Source of the DNA: Pullilachnospira sp963929535
Lineage (GTDB): Bacteria > Bacillota > Clostridia > Lachnospirales > Lachnospiraceae
Assembly (NCBI GenBank): GCA_963929535.1
Contig: CAWVIZ010000010.1
Coordinates: 1-64,000 of the forward strand
Length of the DNA stretch: 64,000 bases
Reading direction: 5' to 3'
The notes below the pieces were generated by a model. That model did no database searches, was not told where the DNA came from, and was given only the letters and a program-made list of their open reading frames with translations. The position numbers and the translations under genes are program-made. Shown piece after piece: positions 50,635 through 59,038 of the stretch. The stretch's first letter is position 1. The number at the start of each line of letters is the position of its first letter.

Positions 50635-53496
50635 ATGGCGAGAATGAGGGTCTATGAGATCGCTCAGGAGTTAAAGAAAACGAATAAAGAGGTAATAGAT
50701 TTTTTGAAGGAGAAAAACATCGAAGTAAAGAGTCATATGAGTACATTAGAGGAAAGAGAAGAGAAAATGGTAAGAGAAGGGCTGGCTTCCAAAAAGGAAA
50801 AAGAGGAGAACGCCGGAACCAAGCCGTCCGAGCGTCCTAAGAAAAAATCAAATCTGATTCAGGTATTCCGTCCTCAGAATGCCATGACTCAGGAAGGGAA
50901 GAATTTCCGCCGGCCTGCCAAGAACCGTCCGGCAGGGGGACGTCCCCAGGGAGGTGCTTCCCGTCCGGAAGGAGGAGCGGCCAGAGAGGCGGGCAGCGCG
51001 GTGACAGCTCAGGAAACCAGGAACGCCAGCGGACAGACACCGCAGACCAGACGGCCGCAGAACGCTCCCTCACAGGAGAACGTGCAGACACGTCAGGGTA
51101 TGGTACAGAACCGCCAGGGCGGCGCTCAGGGACAGAGCCGTCAGGATGGAGGACGCAGAACCGGAGACAGGAACCAGGCCGGACAGGAAGGCAGAAGATT
51201 TGGAGACCGGAATCAGGAGAACCGCAGATCCGAGAACCGGAATCAGGAAGGCCGCCGTTTTGACGGCGCCAGGAGCCAGGAAAACCGGAGAAATGACGGC
51301 GAGAGAGGACAGTCACCCCGGAGAAATGACGGGGCAAGATTCCAGCAGAACCGTCAGGGCGGAGGACAGAACCGTCAGGAAGGCAGAAAATTCGGGGATC
51401 GGAATCAGGAAGGCCGCCGTTTTGATCCGGAAAGAGGAGGCATGAACCGGGAGGGACGTGACAGAGACGGAAGAGAGAACAGCCGTCGTCCTTCCGACAG
51501 AAGAGATTCCAGACCTTCAGGTGTGGATTCCATGGATCTGGGACTGAAAAAGCCCACAAGAGACGGAAGAAGCCGGGAGAAGGATAAGGAAAAAGAGAGA
51601 GAACGGGAAGAGAAGAGGACTCAGGACAGAAGAGGCGGACAGGGCGGAAACCGTCCGAATCAGGGACGCCGTCCCAACCAGAGACTTCCCAAGGCTCTTC
51701 AGAAACCGTCCCGTCCCCAGCCCAGGGAGGAGAAGAAGGAAGAAGTTAAGGAGATCGTTCTTCCGGAGAAGATGACCATCCGTGAGCTGGCGGAGAAAAT
51801 GAAAATGCAGCCCTCCGTCATAGTAAAGAAGCTGTTTATGCAGGGAATGATGGTAACGGTAAACCATGAGATCGACTTTGAGAAGGCTCAGGAGATCGCC
51901 CTGGACTTTGATATTATCGCAGAGCAGGAGGAGAAGGTGGATGTGATCGCGGAACTCCTGAAAGAGGAGGAAGAAGATCCGGAAACCATGGTATCAAGAC
52001 CTCCGGTAGTCTGCGTTATGGGTCACGTAGACCATGGAAAGACTTCTCTGCTGGATGCGATCCGAAAGACCAATGTGACGGATAAAGAGGCCGGCGGTAT
52101 TACCCAGCACATCGGAGCATATGTGGTTTCCATCAAGGGGCAGAAGATCACCTTCCTGGATACCCCGGGACATGAGGCGTTTACCGCCATGCGTATGCGG
52201 GGAGCCAATGCCACGGATATCGCCGTTCTGGTGGTGGCAGCGGACGATGGTGTCATGCCCCAGACGATCGAGGCCATTAACCATGCCCGGGCAGCAGGTG
52301 TGGAGATCATCGTGGCCATCAACAAGATCGATAAGCCGGGAGCCAACATCGACCGGGTAAAACAGGAGCTGTCAGAGTATGAGCTGATTCCGGAGGACTG
52401 GGGCGGAAGCACGGTGTTCGTTCCGGTATCCGCAAAAACTCAGGAGGGAATTGAGGATCTGCTGGAAATGATCCTTCTTACCTCTGAGGTGGCGGAACTG
52501 AAGGCAAATCCCAAACGCCGGGCAAGAGGTCTGGTGATCGAGGCACAGCTGGACAAAGGGAAAGGACCGGTTGCCACCATTCTGGTACAGAAGGGAACCC
52601 TTCATGTGGGAGACTTTATCGCCGCAGGCGCTTCCTCAGGTAAGGTCCGGGCCATGATGGATGACAAAGGACGCCGTGTGAAGGAAGCGGGACCCTCCAC
52701 TCCTGTGGAGATCCTGGGACTTTCCGATGTTCCCAATGCCGGCGAGGTGCTGGTGGCTACAGAGAATGACAAGGAGGCAAAACACTTTGCGGCTACCTTT
52801 ATCTCTGAGAATAAGAACCGGCTGCTGGAAGAGACCAAGAGCAAGATGTCCCTGGACGATCTGTTTAACCAGATCCAGGAGGGCAATCTGAAGGAACTGA
52901 ACATTGTGGTGAAAGCAGACGTACAGGGATCTGTGGAAGCAGTGAAACAGAGCCTGACCAAGCTGTCCAACGATGAGGTGGTGGTGAAGATCATCCACGG
53001 CGGCGTTGGAGCCATCAATGAGTCCGATGTAACTCTGGCATCCGCGTCCAACGCTATTATCATCGGCTTTAATGTGCGTCCTGACGCTACGGCAAAGGCC
53101 ATTGCGGAGCAGGAAGGCGTGGATCTGCGGCTTTACAGGGTAATCTACCAGGCAATCGAAGATGTGGAGGCTGCCATGAAGGGTATGCTGGATCCGGTAT
53201 TCGAGGAGAAGGTGATCGGCCACGCGGAGGTGCGTCAGATCTTCAAGGCATCCGGTGTGGGCAACATTGCCGGAAGCTATGTGATGGACGGCGTGTTCCA
53301 GAGAGGCTGCTCTGTGCGGATCACCAGAGAGGGCGCCCAGATCTTCGAGGGACCGCTGGCTTCCCTGAAGCGCTTCAAGGACGATGTTAAGGAAGTAAAA
53401 GCCGGATATGAGTGCGGTCTGGTATTTGAAGGCTTCAATGACATCAAGGAGCTGGATCAGGTGGAGGCCTACACCATGGTGGAGGTTCCCAGATAG
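50635..53496 (+). CDS. infB: Translation initiation factor IF-2
   Basis: A 953-residue GTPase that brings initiator tRNA to the 30S subunit. An IF-2N domain opens the protein (VYEIAQELKKTNKEVIDFL). Residues about 85-375 are low-complexity, extremely rich in Arg, Gly, Asn, Gln and Asp (repeats such as RRFGDRNQE and RRNDGER). A second IF-2N domain (about 380-430) precedes the G domain: GHVDHGKTSLLDA (about 462), DTPGHEAF, NKIDKP. The beta-barrel and C-terminal domains are intact. The long RGG-like linker is unusual in size and composition. Confidence 0.97.
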   Translation: MARMRVYEIAQELKKTNKEVIDFLKEKNIEVKSHMSTLEEREEKMVREGLASKKEKEENAGTKPSERPKKKSNLIQVFRPQNAMTQEGKNFRRPAKNRPAGGRPQGGASRPEGGAAREAGSAVTAQETRNASGQTPQTRRPQNAPSQENVQTRQGMVQNRQGGAQGQSRQDGGRRTGDRNQAGQEGRRFGDRNQENRRSENRNQEGRRFDGARSQENRRNDGERGQSPRRNDGARFQQNRQGGGQNRQEGRKFGDRNQEGRRFDPERGGMNREGRDRDGRENSRRPSDRRDSRPSGVDSMDLGLKKPTRDGRSREKDKEKEREREEKRTQDRRGGQGGNRPNQGRRPNQRLPKALQKPSRPQPREEKKEEVKEIVLPEKMTIRELAEKMKMQPSVIVKKLFMQGMMVTVNHEIDFEKAQEIALDFDIIAEQEEKVDVIAELLKEEEEDPETMVSRPPVVCVMGHVDHGKTSLLDAIRKTNVTDKEAGGITQHIGAYVVSIKGQKITFLDTPGHEAFTAMRMRGANATDIAVLVVAADDGVMPQTIEAINHARAAGVEIIVAINKIDKPGANIDRVKQELSEYELIPEDWGGSTVFVPVSAKTQEGIEDLLEMILLTSEVAELKANPKRRARGLVIEAQLDKGKGPVATILVQKGTLHVGDFIAAGASSGKVRAMMDDKGRRVKEAGPSTPVEILGLSDVPNAGEVLVATENDKEAKHFAATFISENKNRLLEETKSKMSLDDLFNQIQEGNLKELNIVVKADVQGSVEAVKQSLTKLSNDEVVVKIIHGGVGAINESDVTLASASNAIIIGFNVRPDATAKAIAEQEGVDLRLYRVIYQAIEDVEAAMKGMLDPVFEEKVIGHAEVRQIFKASGVGNIAGSYVMDGVFQRGCSVRITREGAQIFEGPLASLKRFKDDVKEVKAGYECGLVFEGFNDIKELDQVEAYTMVEVPR

Positions 53497-53512
53497 GCAG
53501 AAGGGAATAGAA

Positions 53513-53893
53513 ATGAGAAAAAACAGCATTAAAAATACAAGAATCAACGGTGAAGTCATGAAAGAGCTGAGCCTGATTATCCGGGAGGAGATCAAGGATC
53601 CCAGGATTCATATGATGACATCCGTAACGGCGGTGGAGGTGGCTCCTGATCTGAAAACCTGCAAAGCGTATATCAGCGTTCTGGGGAATGAAAAGGAAAA
53701 GAGCGACACCATTGCCGGTCTGCGCAGCGCCGAAGGATATGTGAGACGGCAGCTTGCGAAAAGGCTGAATCTCCGGAATACTCCGGAGATCCAGTTCCGG
53801 CTGGATGAATCCATTGCGTACGGCGTTCATATGTCCAGGATCATCCGGGAAGTCAATCAGGGGATCTCGGAAAGCGAGGGGGAAGATGAATAA
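53513..53893 (+). CDS. rbfA: Ribosome-binding factor A
   Basis: A 126-residue 16S rRNA maturation and cold-adaptation factor with a KH-like fold. RINGEVMKELSLIIREEIKDPRI and the TSVTAVEVAPDLKTCKAYISVLG strand pair identify it. The start at 53513 is the ATG following GAAGGGAATAGA. Its stop lies inside the next gene (8-base overlap), coupling it to nrnA. Confidence 0.96.
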   Translation: MRKNSIKNTRINGEVMKELSLIIREEIKDPRIHMMTSVTAVEVAPDLKTCKAYISVLGNEKEKSDTIAGLRSAEGYVRRQLAKRLNLRNTPEIQFRLDESIAYGVHMSRIIREVNQGISESEGEDE

Positions 53894-54851
53894 AATTGCA
53901 TCCGTGCTTGAGGGTGTAAAAACGGCAGCCATCGCCGGCCATACCAGGCCGGACGGGGACTGCGTGGGTTCCTGTATGGGGATGTACCTTTATCTGAAGG
54001 CCAATTATCCCCAGATCCGGGCTGATGTATATCTGGAGGAACCCAGAGACGTATTTTCCTATATAGAAGATATCGACCGGGTGAAAACCCGGTGGGAAGA
54101 GGGGGCCGGATATGACCTCCTGCTTCTGTTTGACGTCAGCAGTACGGACAGGATCGGCGTAGCTTCAGAGGCCATGGAGAGCGTGGAGAAGACCGTCTGC
54201 ATCGATCATCATGTGACCAACAGCGGTATTGCCCGGATCAATCATATCCTGCCCCAGGCCAGCTCCACCTGCGAGGTGCTCTTTGACCTTCTGGAGGAGG
54301 AGAAGATCACCAAAGCCTGTGCGGAGGCTCTGTATACGGGAGTGATCCACGATACCGGAGTGTTCCAGTACAGCAATACCAGCCAGAAGACCATGCAGAT
54401 CGGGGGAAAGCTGATAGCCAAGGGCATTCCTTTTGACAGGATCATCCAGGATTCTTTTTATACGAAGACGTATGTGCAGAACCAGATCCTGGGAAGGACC
54501 ATCATGGAGAGCATCATGCTGCTGGATGGGCAGTGTATCGTGGGATATCTGAAGCAGAAGGATCTGAAATTTTACGGAGTGACCCCCCAGGATCTGGACG
54601 GCATCGTGAACCAGCTCCGGGTGACAAGAGGGGTGGAAGTGGCTATTTTCCTATACGAGACGGGAACCCAGGAATATAAAGTGAGCATGCGTTCCAATCA
54701 GAAGGTGGATGTGGCTGTGATCGCCCAGTACTTTGGGGGAGGCGGCCATAAACGGGCGGCAGGATGTACCATGCAGGGATCGGTGCACGATGTGATCAAT
54801 AACCTGACCGGCCCCATTGAAAAACAGCTTCAGGAGTGGTCTGATGTATAA
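53886..54851 (+). CDS. nrnA: DHH-family phosphoesterase (NrnA-like oligoribonuclease/pAp phosphatase)
   Basis: A 321-residue enzyme degrading short RNA oligonucleotides and possibly pAp or cyclic dinucleotides. The DHH metal site is spread over AGHTRPDGDCVGS, LLLFDVSSTDR and CIDHHVTNSG (about residues 96-105). The C-terminal DHHA1 domain carries YFGGGGHKRAAG. The usual neighbours rbfA and truB are present. The start is the ATG at 53886 overlapping the rbfA end. Confidence 0.94.
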   Translation: MNKIASVLEGVKTAAIAGHTRPDGDCVGSCMGMYLYLKANYPQIRADVYLEEPRDVFSYIEDIDRVKTRWEEGAGYDLLLLFDVSSTDRIGVASEAMESVEKTVCIDHHVTNSGIARINHILPQASSTCEVLFDLLEEEKITKACAEALYTGVIHDTGVFQYSNTSQKTMQIGGKLIAKGIPFDRIIQDSFYTKTYVQNQILGRTIMESIMLLDGQCIVGYLKQKDLKFYGVTPQDLDGIVNQLRVTRGVEVAIFLYETGTQEYKVSMRSNQKVDVAVIAQYFGGGGHKRAAGCTMQGSVHDVINNLTGPIEKQLQEWSDV

Positions 54852-55731
54852 CGGAGTGATCAACGTATATAAAGAGGCGGGATATACTTCCCACGATGTG
54901 GTCGCAAAACTGAGAGGGATCCTTCATCAGAAGAAGATCGGCCATACCGGTACCCTGGATCCGGATGCGGAAGGGGTGCTCCCGGTATGTCTGGGAAATG
55001 GCACCAAGCTGTGTGATATGCTGGCGAATCATGAGAAGGTGTACGAGGCCGTGCTCCTTTTAGGGAAAACCACAGATACCCAGGATATCAGCGGAAGGGT
55101 GGAAATGGAGCGCCCTGTCACTGTAACGGAGGAGGAGGTAAGGGCCTGTGCGGCTTCCTTTACAGGGGAGCAGATGCAGGTCCCGCCCATGTATTCCGCT
55201 TTAAAAGTGAATGGAAAGAGGCTTTATGAACTGGCCCGCCAGGGGATCCAGGTGGAGCGGAGCCCCAGAAGGGTGCATTTTTACCAGATCAGTATCCTGA
55301 AGATCCAGATGCCCAGAGTGACCATGCGGATCCGCTGTTCCGGCGGAACGTATATCCGTACCCTCTGCCATGACATCGGTGAAAAGCTGGGATGCGGAGG
55401 ATGTATGGAATACCTGCTGAGGACGCAGGTGGAGCGTTTCCTTCTGAGTGATGCCAGAAGGCTGGAGCAGATCCGGATGTACGCTGAGAATCAGAATGTG
55501 GGGCTGCTGATAAGGCCTGTGGATCAGATGTTTGACCAGTATCCGGCGGTACGGATGCTGGAAGGGGGCGACCGGCTGGTACACAACGGGAATCCTTTTG
55601 CCCGGGAACTGATGGAGACAGACAGTCCGTCCGGCGGCAGGGTCCGGGTATATGACAGCCAGGGAAAGTTTGTGGGGATCTACTCCGGGGAAAATGGTCT
55701 GTACCGCCCGGTGAAGATGTTTTTGTCATGA
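54844..55731 (+). CDS. truB: tRNA pseudouridine(55) synthase
   Basis: A 295-residue enzyme making the universal T-loop pseudouridine in tRNA. It has NVYKEAGYTSHDVV, the catalytic KIGHTGTLDPDAEGVLP (Asp about residue 39), PPMYSALKVNGKRLYELAR and GGTYIRTLCHDIG. The start overlaps the nrnA end by eight bases. The final ATGA overlaps an upstream in-frame start of ribF. Confidence 0.96.
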   Translation: MYNGVINVYKEAGYTSHDVVAKLRGILHQKKIGHTGTLDPDAEGVLPVCLGNGTKLCDMLANHEKVYEAVLLLGKTTDTQDISGRVEMERPVTVTEEEVRACAASFTGEQMQVPPMYSALKVNGKRLYELARQGIQVERSPRRVHFYQISILKIQMPRVTMRIRCSGGTYIRTLCHDIGEKLGCGGCMEYLLRTQVERFLLSDARRLEQIRMYAENQNVGLLIRPVDQMFDQYPAVRMLEGGDRLVHNGNPFARELMETDSPSGGRVRVYDSQGKFVGIYSGENGLYRPVKMFLS

Positions 55732-55790
55732 AAGCCCCGGAAGCGGCCAAACCGTTGCGGCAAAGGCTCATGGATGGGAGAGAGCAGACG

Positions 55791-56735
55791 ATGAAATATA
55801 TAACAAATACACTGGACTTCCGCCTGGAACGGCGCAGTGTGGTGACACTGGGAAAGTTTGACGGGATGCACCGGGGACATGAGAAGCTGATCCGCAGGGT
55901 GCTTGACTTTGGCGGGCAGGGATATGAGACGGTGGTTTTCACCTTTGACATTTCTCCGCTGGTAAAGCTGGGAAACAGGATACGCAGAACGATTCTTACC
56001 AATTCTGAACGAAGGATGATCCTGGAGGAGCAGGGCGTTGACTGTCTGATCGAGTGTCCTTTTGTCCCGGAGATCATTCAGATGGAAGCGGAAGATTTTA
56101 TAAGAGAGATCCTGGCGGGCCAGATGCGGGCCGCCCGGGTGATCGTAGGACCCGATTACCGGTTTGGATATAACCGGAGAGGCGATGTGCGGCTTTTGAC
56201 CGAGATGGGAAAGCAGTACGGTTTTCAGGTGGAGGTTATGGATAAGGAGGTTCAGGACCACCGGAAGGTGAGCAGCACCTGGATCCGGGAGATGCTCCGG
56301 GAAGGAAATATGGAAGCAGTCAACCGGCTTCTGGGCTATCCTTATTTTGTGCAGAGTAAGGTGGTGCATGGACGGCAGCTGGGGAGGACCTGGGGCCTGC
56401 CTACCATCAACCAGATCCCGGAGGACGGAAAACTTCTGCCTCCCTTCGGCGTCTATGCTTCCCGGACGGAGATTGACGGTATGATTTATTTCGGAATCTC
56501 CAATGTGGGGGTAAAACCCACGGTGGAAGTTCCCTTCGCCGGAGTAGAGACGTATCTGTTTGACTGCGATAAAGACCTGTACGGAAAAGAGGCAAAAGTG
56601 GAATTTTTCCATTTTGTCCGGCCGGAGTGCAAATTTGACTCCGTGGAGGAGCTGAGGGAGCAGATTCAGAGGGACGCCCGGACGGGCAGACAGTATTTTG
56701 AGGATCTGCCGGAATGGACAGGGGAGAACGGATGA
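55791..56735 (+). CDS. ribF: Bifunctional riboflavin kinase / FAD synthetase
   Basis: A 314-residue enzyme converting riboflavin to FMN and then FAD. The N-terminal adenylyltransferase has VTLGKFDGMHRGH and the SSTWIREML segment; the C-terminal flavokinase has GLPTINQIP and FGVYASRTEI. I prefer the ATG at 55791 behind GGGAGAG because it gives the standard N-terminus. The ATG at 55728, overlapping the truB stop, would add 21 residues and may help coupling. Its end overlaps the Na/Pi transporter gene by four bases. Confidence 0.93.
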   Translation: MKYITNTLDFRLERRSVVTLGKFDGMHRGHEKLIRRVLDFGGQGYETVVFTFDISPLVKLGNRIRRTILTNSERRMILEEQGVDCLIECPFVPEIIQMEAEDFIREILAGQMRAARVIVGPDYRFGYNRRGDVRLLTEMGKQYGFQVEVMDKEVQDHRKVSSTWIREMLREGNMEAVNRLLGYPYFVQSKVVHGRQLGRTWGLPTINQIPEDGKLLPPFGVYASRTEIDGMIYFGISNVGVKPTVEVPFAGVETYLFDCDKDLYGKEAKVEFFHFVRPECKFDSVEELREQIQRDARTGRQYFEDLPEWTGENG

Positions 56736-58351
56736 ATATGATTGTAATGTTGGCAGGCGGGCTTGGTTTTTTCCTTTACGGAATGAAGCTGATGAGTGAA
56801 GGACTTCAGAAAGTGGCCGGATCCAAGATGCGCAGTATCCTGGAGGTGTTTACCAGAAACCGGGTGATCGGGCTGCTGGTAGGCACCTTTTTTACGGCGC
56901 TGATCCAGTCGTCCAATGCGGCCGCTGTAATGGTGGTCAGCTTTGTAAATTCCGGACTGATGAAGCTGGGGCAGACAGCCGGCATCCTTATGGGGGCCAA
57001 TGTGGGAGCCACAGTGACCGGCCAGCTGATTGCTTTTGATCTGACCAATATTGCGCCGCTTTTTGTGCTTGCCGGTGTGGTGATGGTGATGTTCTTCAGA
57101 AGCCATCTGAAGGTGAGCAGACTGGGAGAGGTGCTTCTGGGCTTCGGTATCTTTTTTGCCGGGATTTCCGCCATTTCTCAGGGACTGTCCCAGGCAGGGG
57201 AGGTACCTGGCCTGGCCCGGGCTCTGGGAAGTATGGCAAATCCCGTGCTGGCCTTTCTTCTGGGCTTTGCTGTTACGGCTGTGCTGCAGAGCAGTTCGGT
57301 CACAGTGGGGATCATTATGCTTCTGGCCAGGGAAGGACTGATGGGGCTGCCGGTCTGCCTCCCCATGATGCTGGGATGCAATGTGGGAAGCACCATGTCT
57401 GCCCTGATCGCCAGTGTGGGATGCAGAAAGGATGCCAGACGCGCGGCTGTGGTACATCTTCTGTTTAATCTGGTGAGTACAGCAGCTTCCGCTCTGGTCT
57501 TCTGGATGGGCGGAGACCGGATTGTCCGGTTCTTGTTGGGAATCTCGGGAGGAGACGCCGGCAGAGCGGTGGCCAACGCCAATACCATGATCATGGGAGT
57601 CTGGGCGCTGGTGCTGCTTCCCTTTGCAGGGTGGCTGGTACGGGCTGCCCGCCGGCTTATTCCCGGGGATGACAGGGGAGAGGAGGAATTTGAGCTGGTT
57701 TATATCGGAAACCGACACACCTTTTCTCCCACCACGGCTGTGCTTCAGGCTGTGCGCGAGCTGGAGCGCATGGGGGAAATGGCTTCTTCCAATCTGATCC
57801 GGGCCATGAACACCCTGGCCACCAGAGATCAGAAGGAAATGGAGCAGGTGGAACGGACAGAGGAAAATATAGATTTTCTCAACCGGAAGATTACAGACTA
57901 TCTGGTCCGGCTCAATCAGTCCACGCTGCCGATTGATGATATGATGAGTATCGGCGGATTGTTCCATGTGGTGAACGATATTGAACGGATCGGGGATCAC
58001 GCCGTAAATGTGGCAAAGGCCGCGGCAATTTTAAGGGACCGGGAGCTGAGGTTCAGCAGGGAGGCCGTAAAGGACCTGGCGGGAATGCTGGATATGGTGA
58101 TCAAGATCATGACGTATTCCATCTCCATGTTTTCCAAGAACGACAGACAGCATCTGCAGGAAATACTGAAGCTGGAGGAGGATATCGACCAGGCGGAGAA
58201 ACGGCTTCAGCAGCGCCATGTGGAGCGGCTGACCCAGAATATCTGTATGCCGGAGGCCGGGATGCTGTATTCCGATATTGTTTCAGGACTTGAGCGGGCG
58301 GCTGACCATGCTGTCAATATTGCCTTTTCCGTTCTGGAGGAGGAACCCTGA
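56732..58351 (+). CDS. Na/Pi cotransporter family protein with PhoU-like tail
   Basis: A 539-residue membrane protein. Two homologous NptA/PNaS repeats carry the QSSNAA (TALIQSSNAAAVM) and QSSS (AVLQSSSVTVG) motifs that bind sodium and phosphate, within about eight to nine helices (residues 1-310). The C-terminal 200 residues contain two PhoU-like helical stretches (HVVNDIERIGDHAVNVA; GLERAADHAVNIA). Inferred to move phosphate with sodium or to sense it. It ends the rimP operon and is functionally related to the pst genes at 62563. Confidence 0.92.
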   Translation: MNMIVMLAGGLGFFLYGMKLMSEGLQKVAGSKMRSILEVFTRNRVIGLLVGTFFTALIQSSNAAAVMVVSFVNSGLMKLGQTAGILMGANVGATVTGQLIAFDLTNIAPLFVLAGVVMVMFFRSHLKVSRLGEVLLGFGIFFAGISAISQGLSQAGEVPGLARALGSMANPVLAFLLGFAVTAVLQSSSVTVGIIMLLAREGLMGLPVCLPMMLGCNVGSTMSALIASVGCRKDARRAAVVHLLFNLVSTAASALVFWMGGDRIVRFLLGISGGDAGRAVANANTMIMGVWALVLLPFAGWLVRAARRLIPGDDRGEEEFELVYIGNRHTFSPTTAVLQAVRELERMGEMASSNLIRAMNTLATRDQKEMEQVERTEENIDFLNRKITDYLVRLNQSTLPIDDMMSIGGLFHVVNDIERIGDHAVNVAKAAAILRDRELRFSREAVKDLAGMLDMVIKIMTYSISMFSKNDRQHLQEILKLEEDIDQAEKRLQQRHVERLTQNICMPEAGMLYSDIVSGLERAADHAVNIAFSVLEEEP

Positions 58352-58440
58352 CGGTGCAGCTGCCAGGCTGTGTGAAGCGCAGCCGATGCGTATGTATCTG
58401 CCGCAGTGAGGCCGCAGGGCTGGATAGTTACCGCAGGGCT
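58352..58440. repeat. GC-rich hairpin repeat family, locus C (diverged)
   Basis: CCAGGCTGTGTGAAGCGCAGCC and a GCAGTGAGGCCGCAGGGCTG segment resemble parts of the repeats at 14885-15176 and 47821-47922, but without the well-formed terminal hairpin. Confidence 0.4.
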
Positions 58441-58455
58441 ATTATAAAAAAACAG

Positions 58456-58484
58456 TTTACATCCCGCAGTCCCTGTGATATACT
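58456..58484 (+). promoter_or_regulatory. rpsO promoter
   Basis: TTTACA (58456-58461), 17 bases ending in TGA, TATACT (58479-58484; extended -10). A leader of about 85 bases precedes rpsO and may include the S15 autoregulatory site. Confidence 0.75.
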
Positions 58485-58576
58485 AAGCGAGTGTGAATAG
58501 CCCGTATTCAGAGATCGGACACTCCGACCATCTCTTAATGCGCGGCGTTTATAAAAAAAGAAGGAGGAACAGACAC

Positions 58577-58843
58577 ATGATTTCCAAAGAGAAGAAACAG
58601 GCTATTATTGCTGAGTACGCCAGAACAGAGGGTGACACTGGTTCACCGGAGGTTCAGGTTGCCATTCTTACTGCCAGAATCCAGGAGCTGACAGAGCACC
58701 TGAAGGATCACCACAAAGATCACCATTCCAGAAGAGGACTTCTGAAGATGGTAGGTCAGAGACGTGGTCTGCTGGCATACCTGAAGAAGACAGATATTGA
58801 GAGATATCGTGCGCTGATCGAGAAGTTAGGACTCAGAAAGTAA
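58577..58843 (+). CDS. rpsO: 30S ribosomal protein S15
   Basis: An 88-residue primary 16S rRNA-binding protein. It has EGDTGSPEVQVAILTARIQELTEHLK in sections, the HHSRRGLL motif and a C-terminal EKLGLRK. The start at 58577 follows AGGAGG. It is followed by a hairpin and pnp, the classical rpsO-pnp order. Confidence 0.98.
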   Translation: MISKEKKQAIIAEYARTEGDTGSPEVQVAILTARIQELTEHLKDHHKDHHSRRGLLKMVGQRRGLLAYLKKTDIERYRALIEKLGLRK

Positions 58844-58935
58844 GGTCTGCAAGTGAGGGGGTGGAAGGTTTTCCGCCCCTTTCTGTTGAAAGTATGGAGA
58901 AACAGGCGTATCCGCAGGAGACTTACACCGAGACC

Positions 58936-58975
58936 ACTGAAAAGCCCGCTGCATGCGGGAACGGGTTTTTCAGTT
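58936..58975 (+). terminator. Hairpin between rpsO and pnp
   Basis: ACTGAAAAGCCCG (58936-58948) with CGGGTTTTTCAGT (58962-58974); an alternative inner stem is CCCGC/GCGGG. It ends in a T-rich arm and is likely a partial terminator between rpsO and pnp. Confidence 0.7.
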
Positions 58976-59038
58976 GTTTCGGGGGATTTCCCGGGGAACG
59001 CCGGCTTCCATCAAAGAATAAAAAAGGAGATTAAAGCC

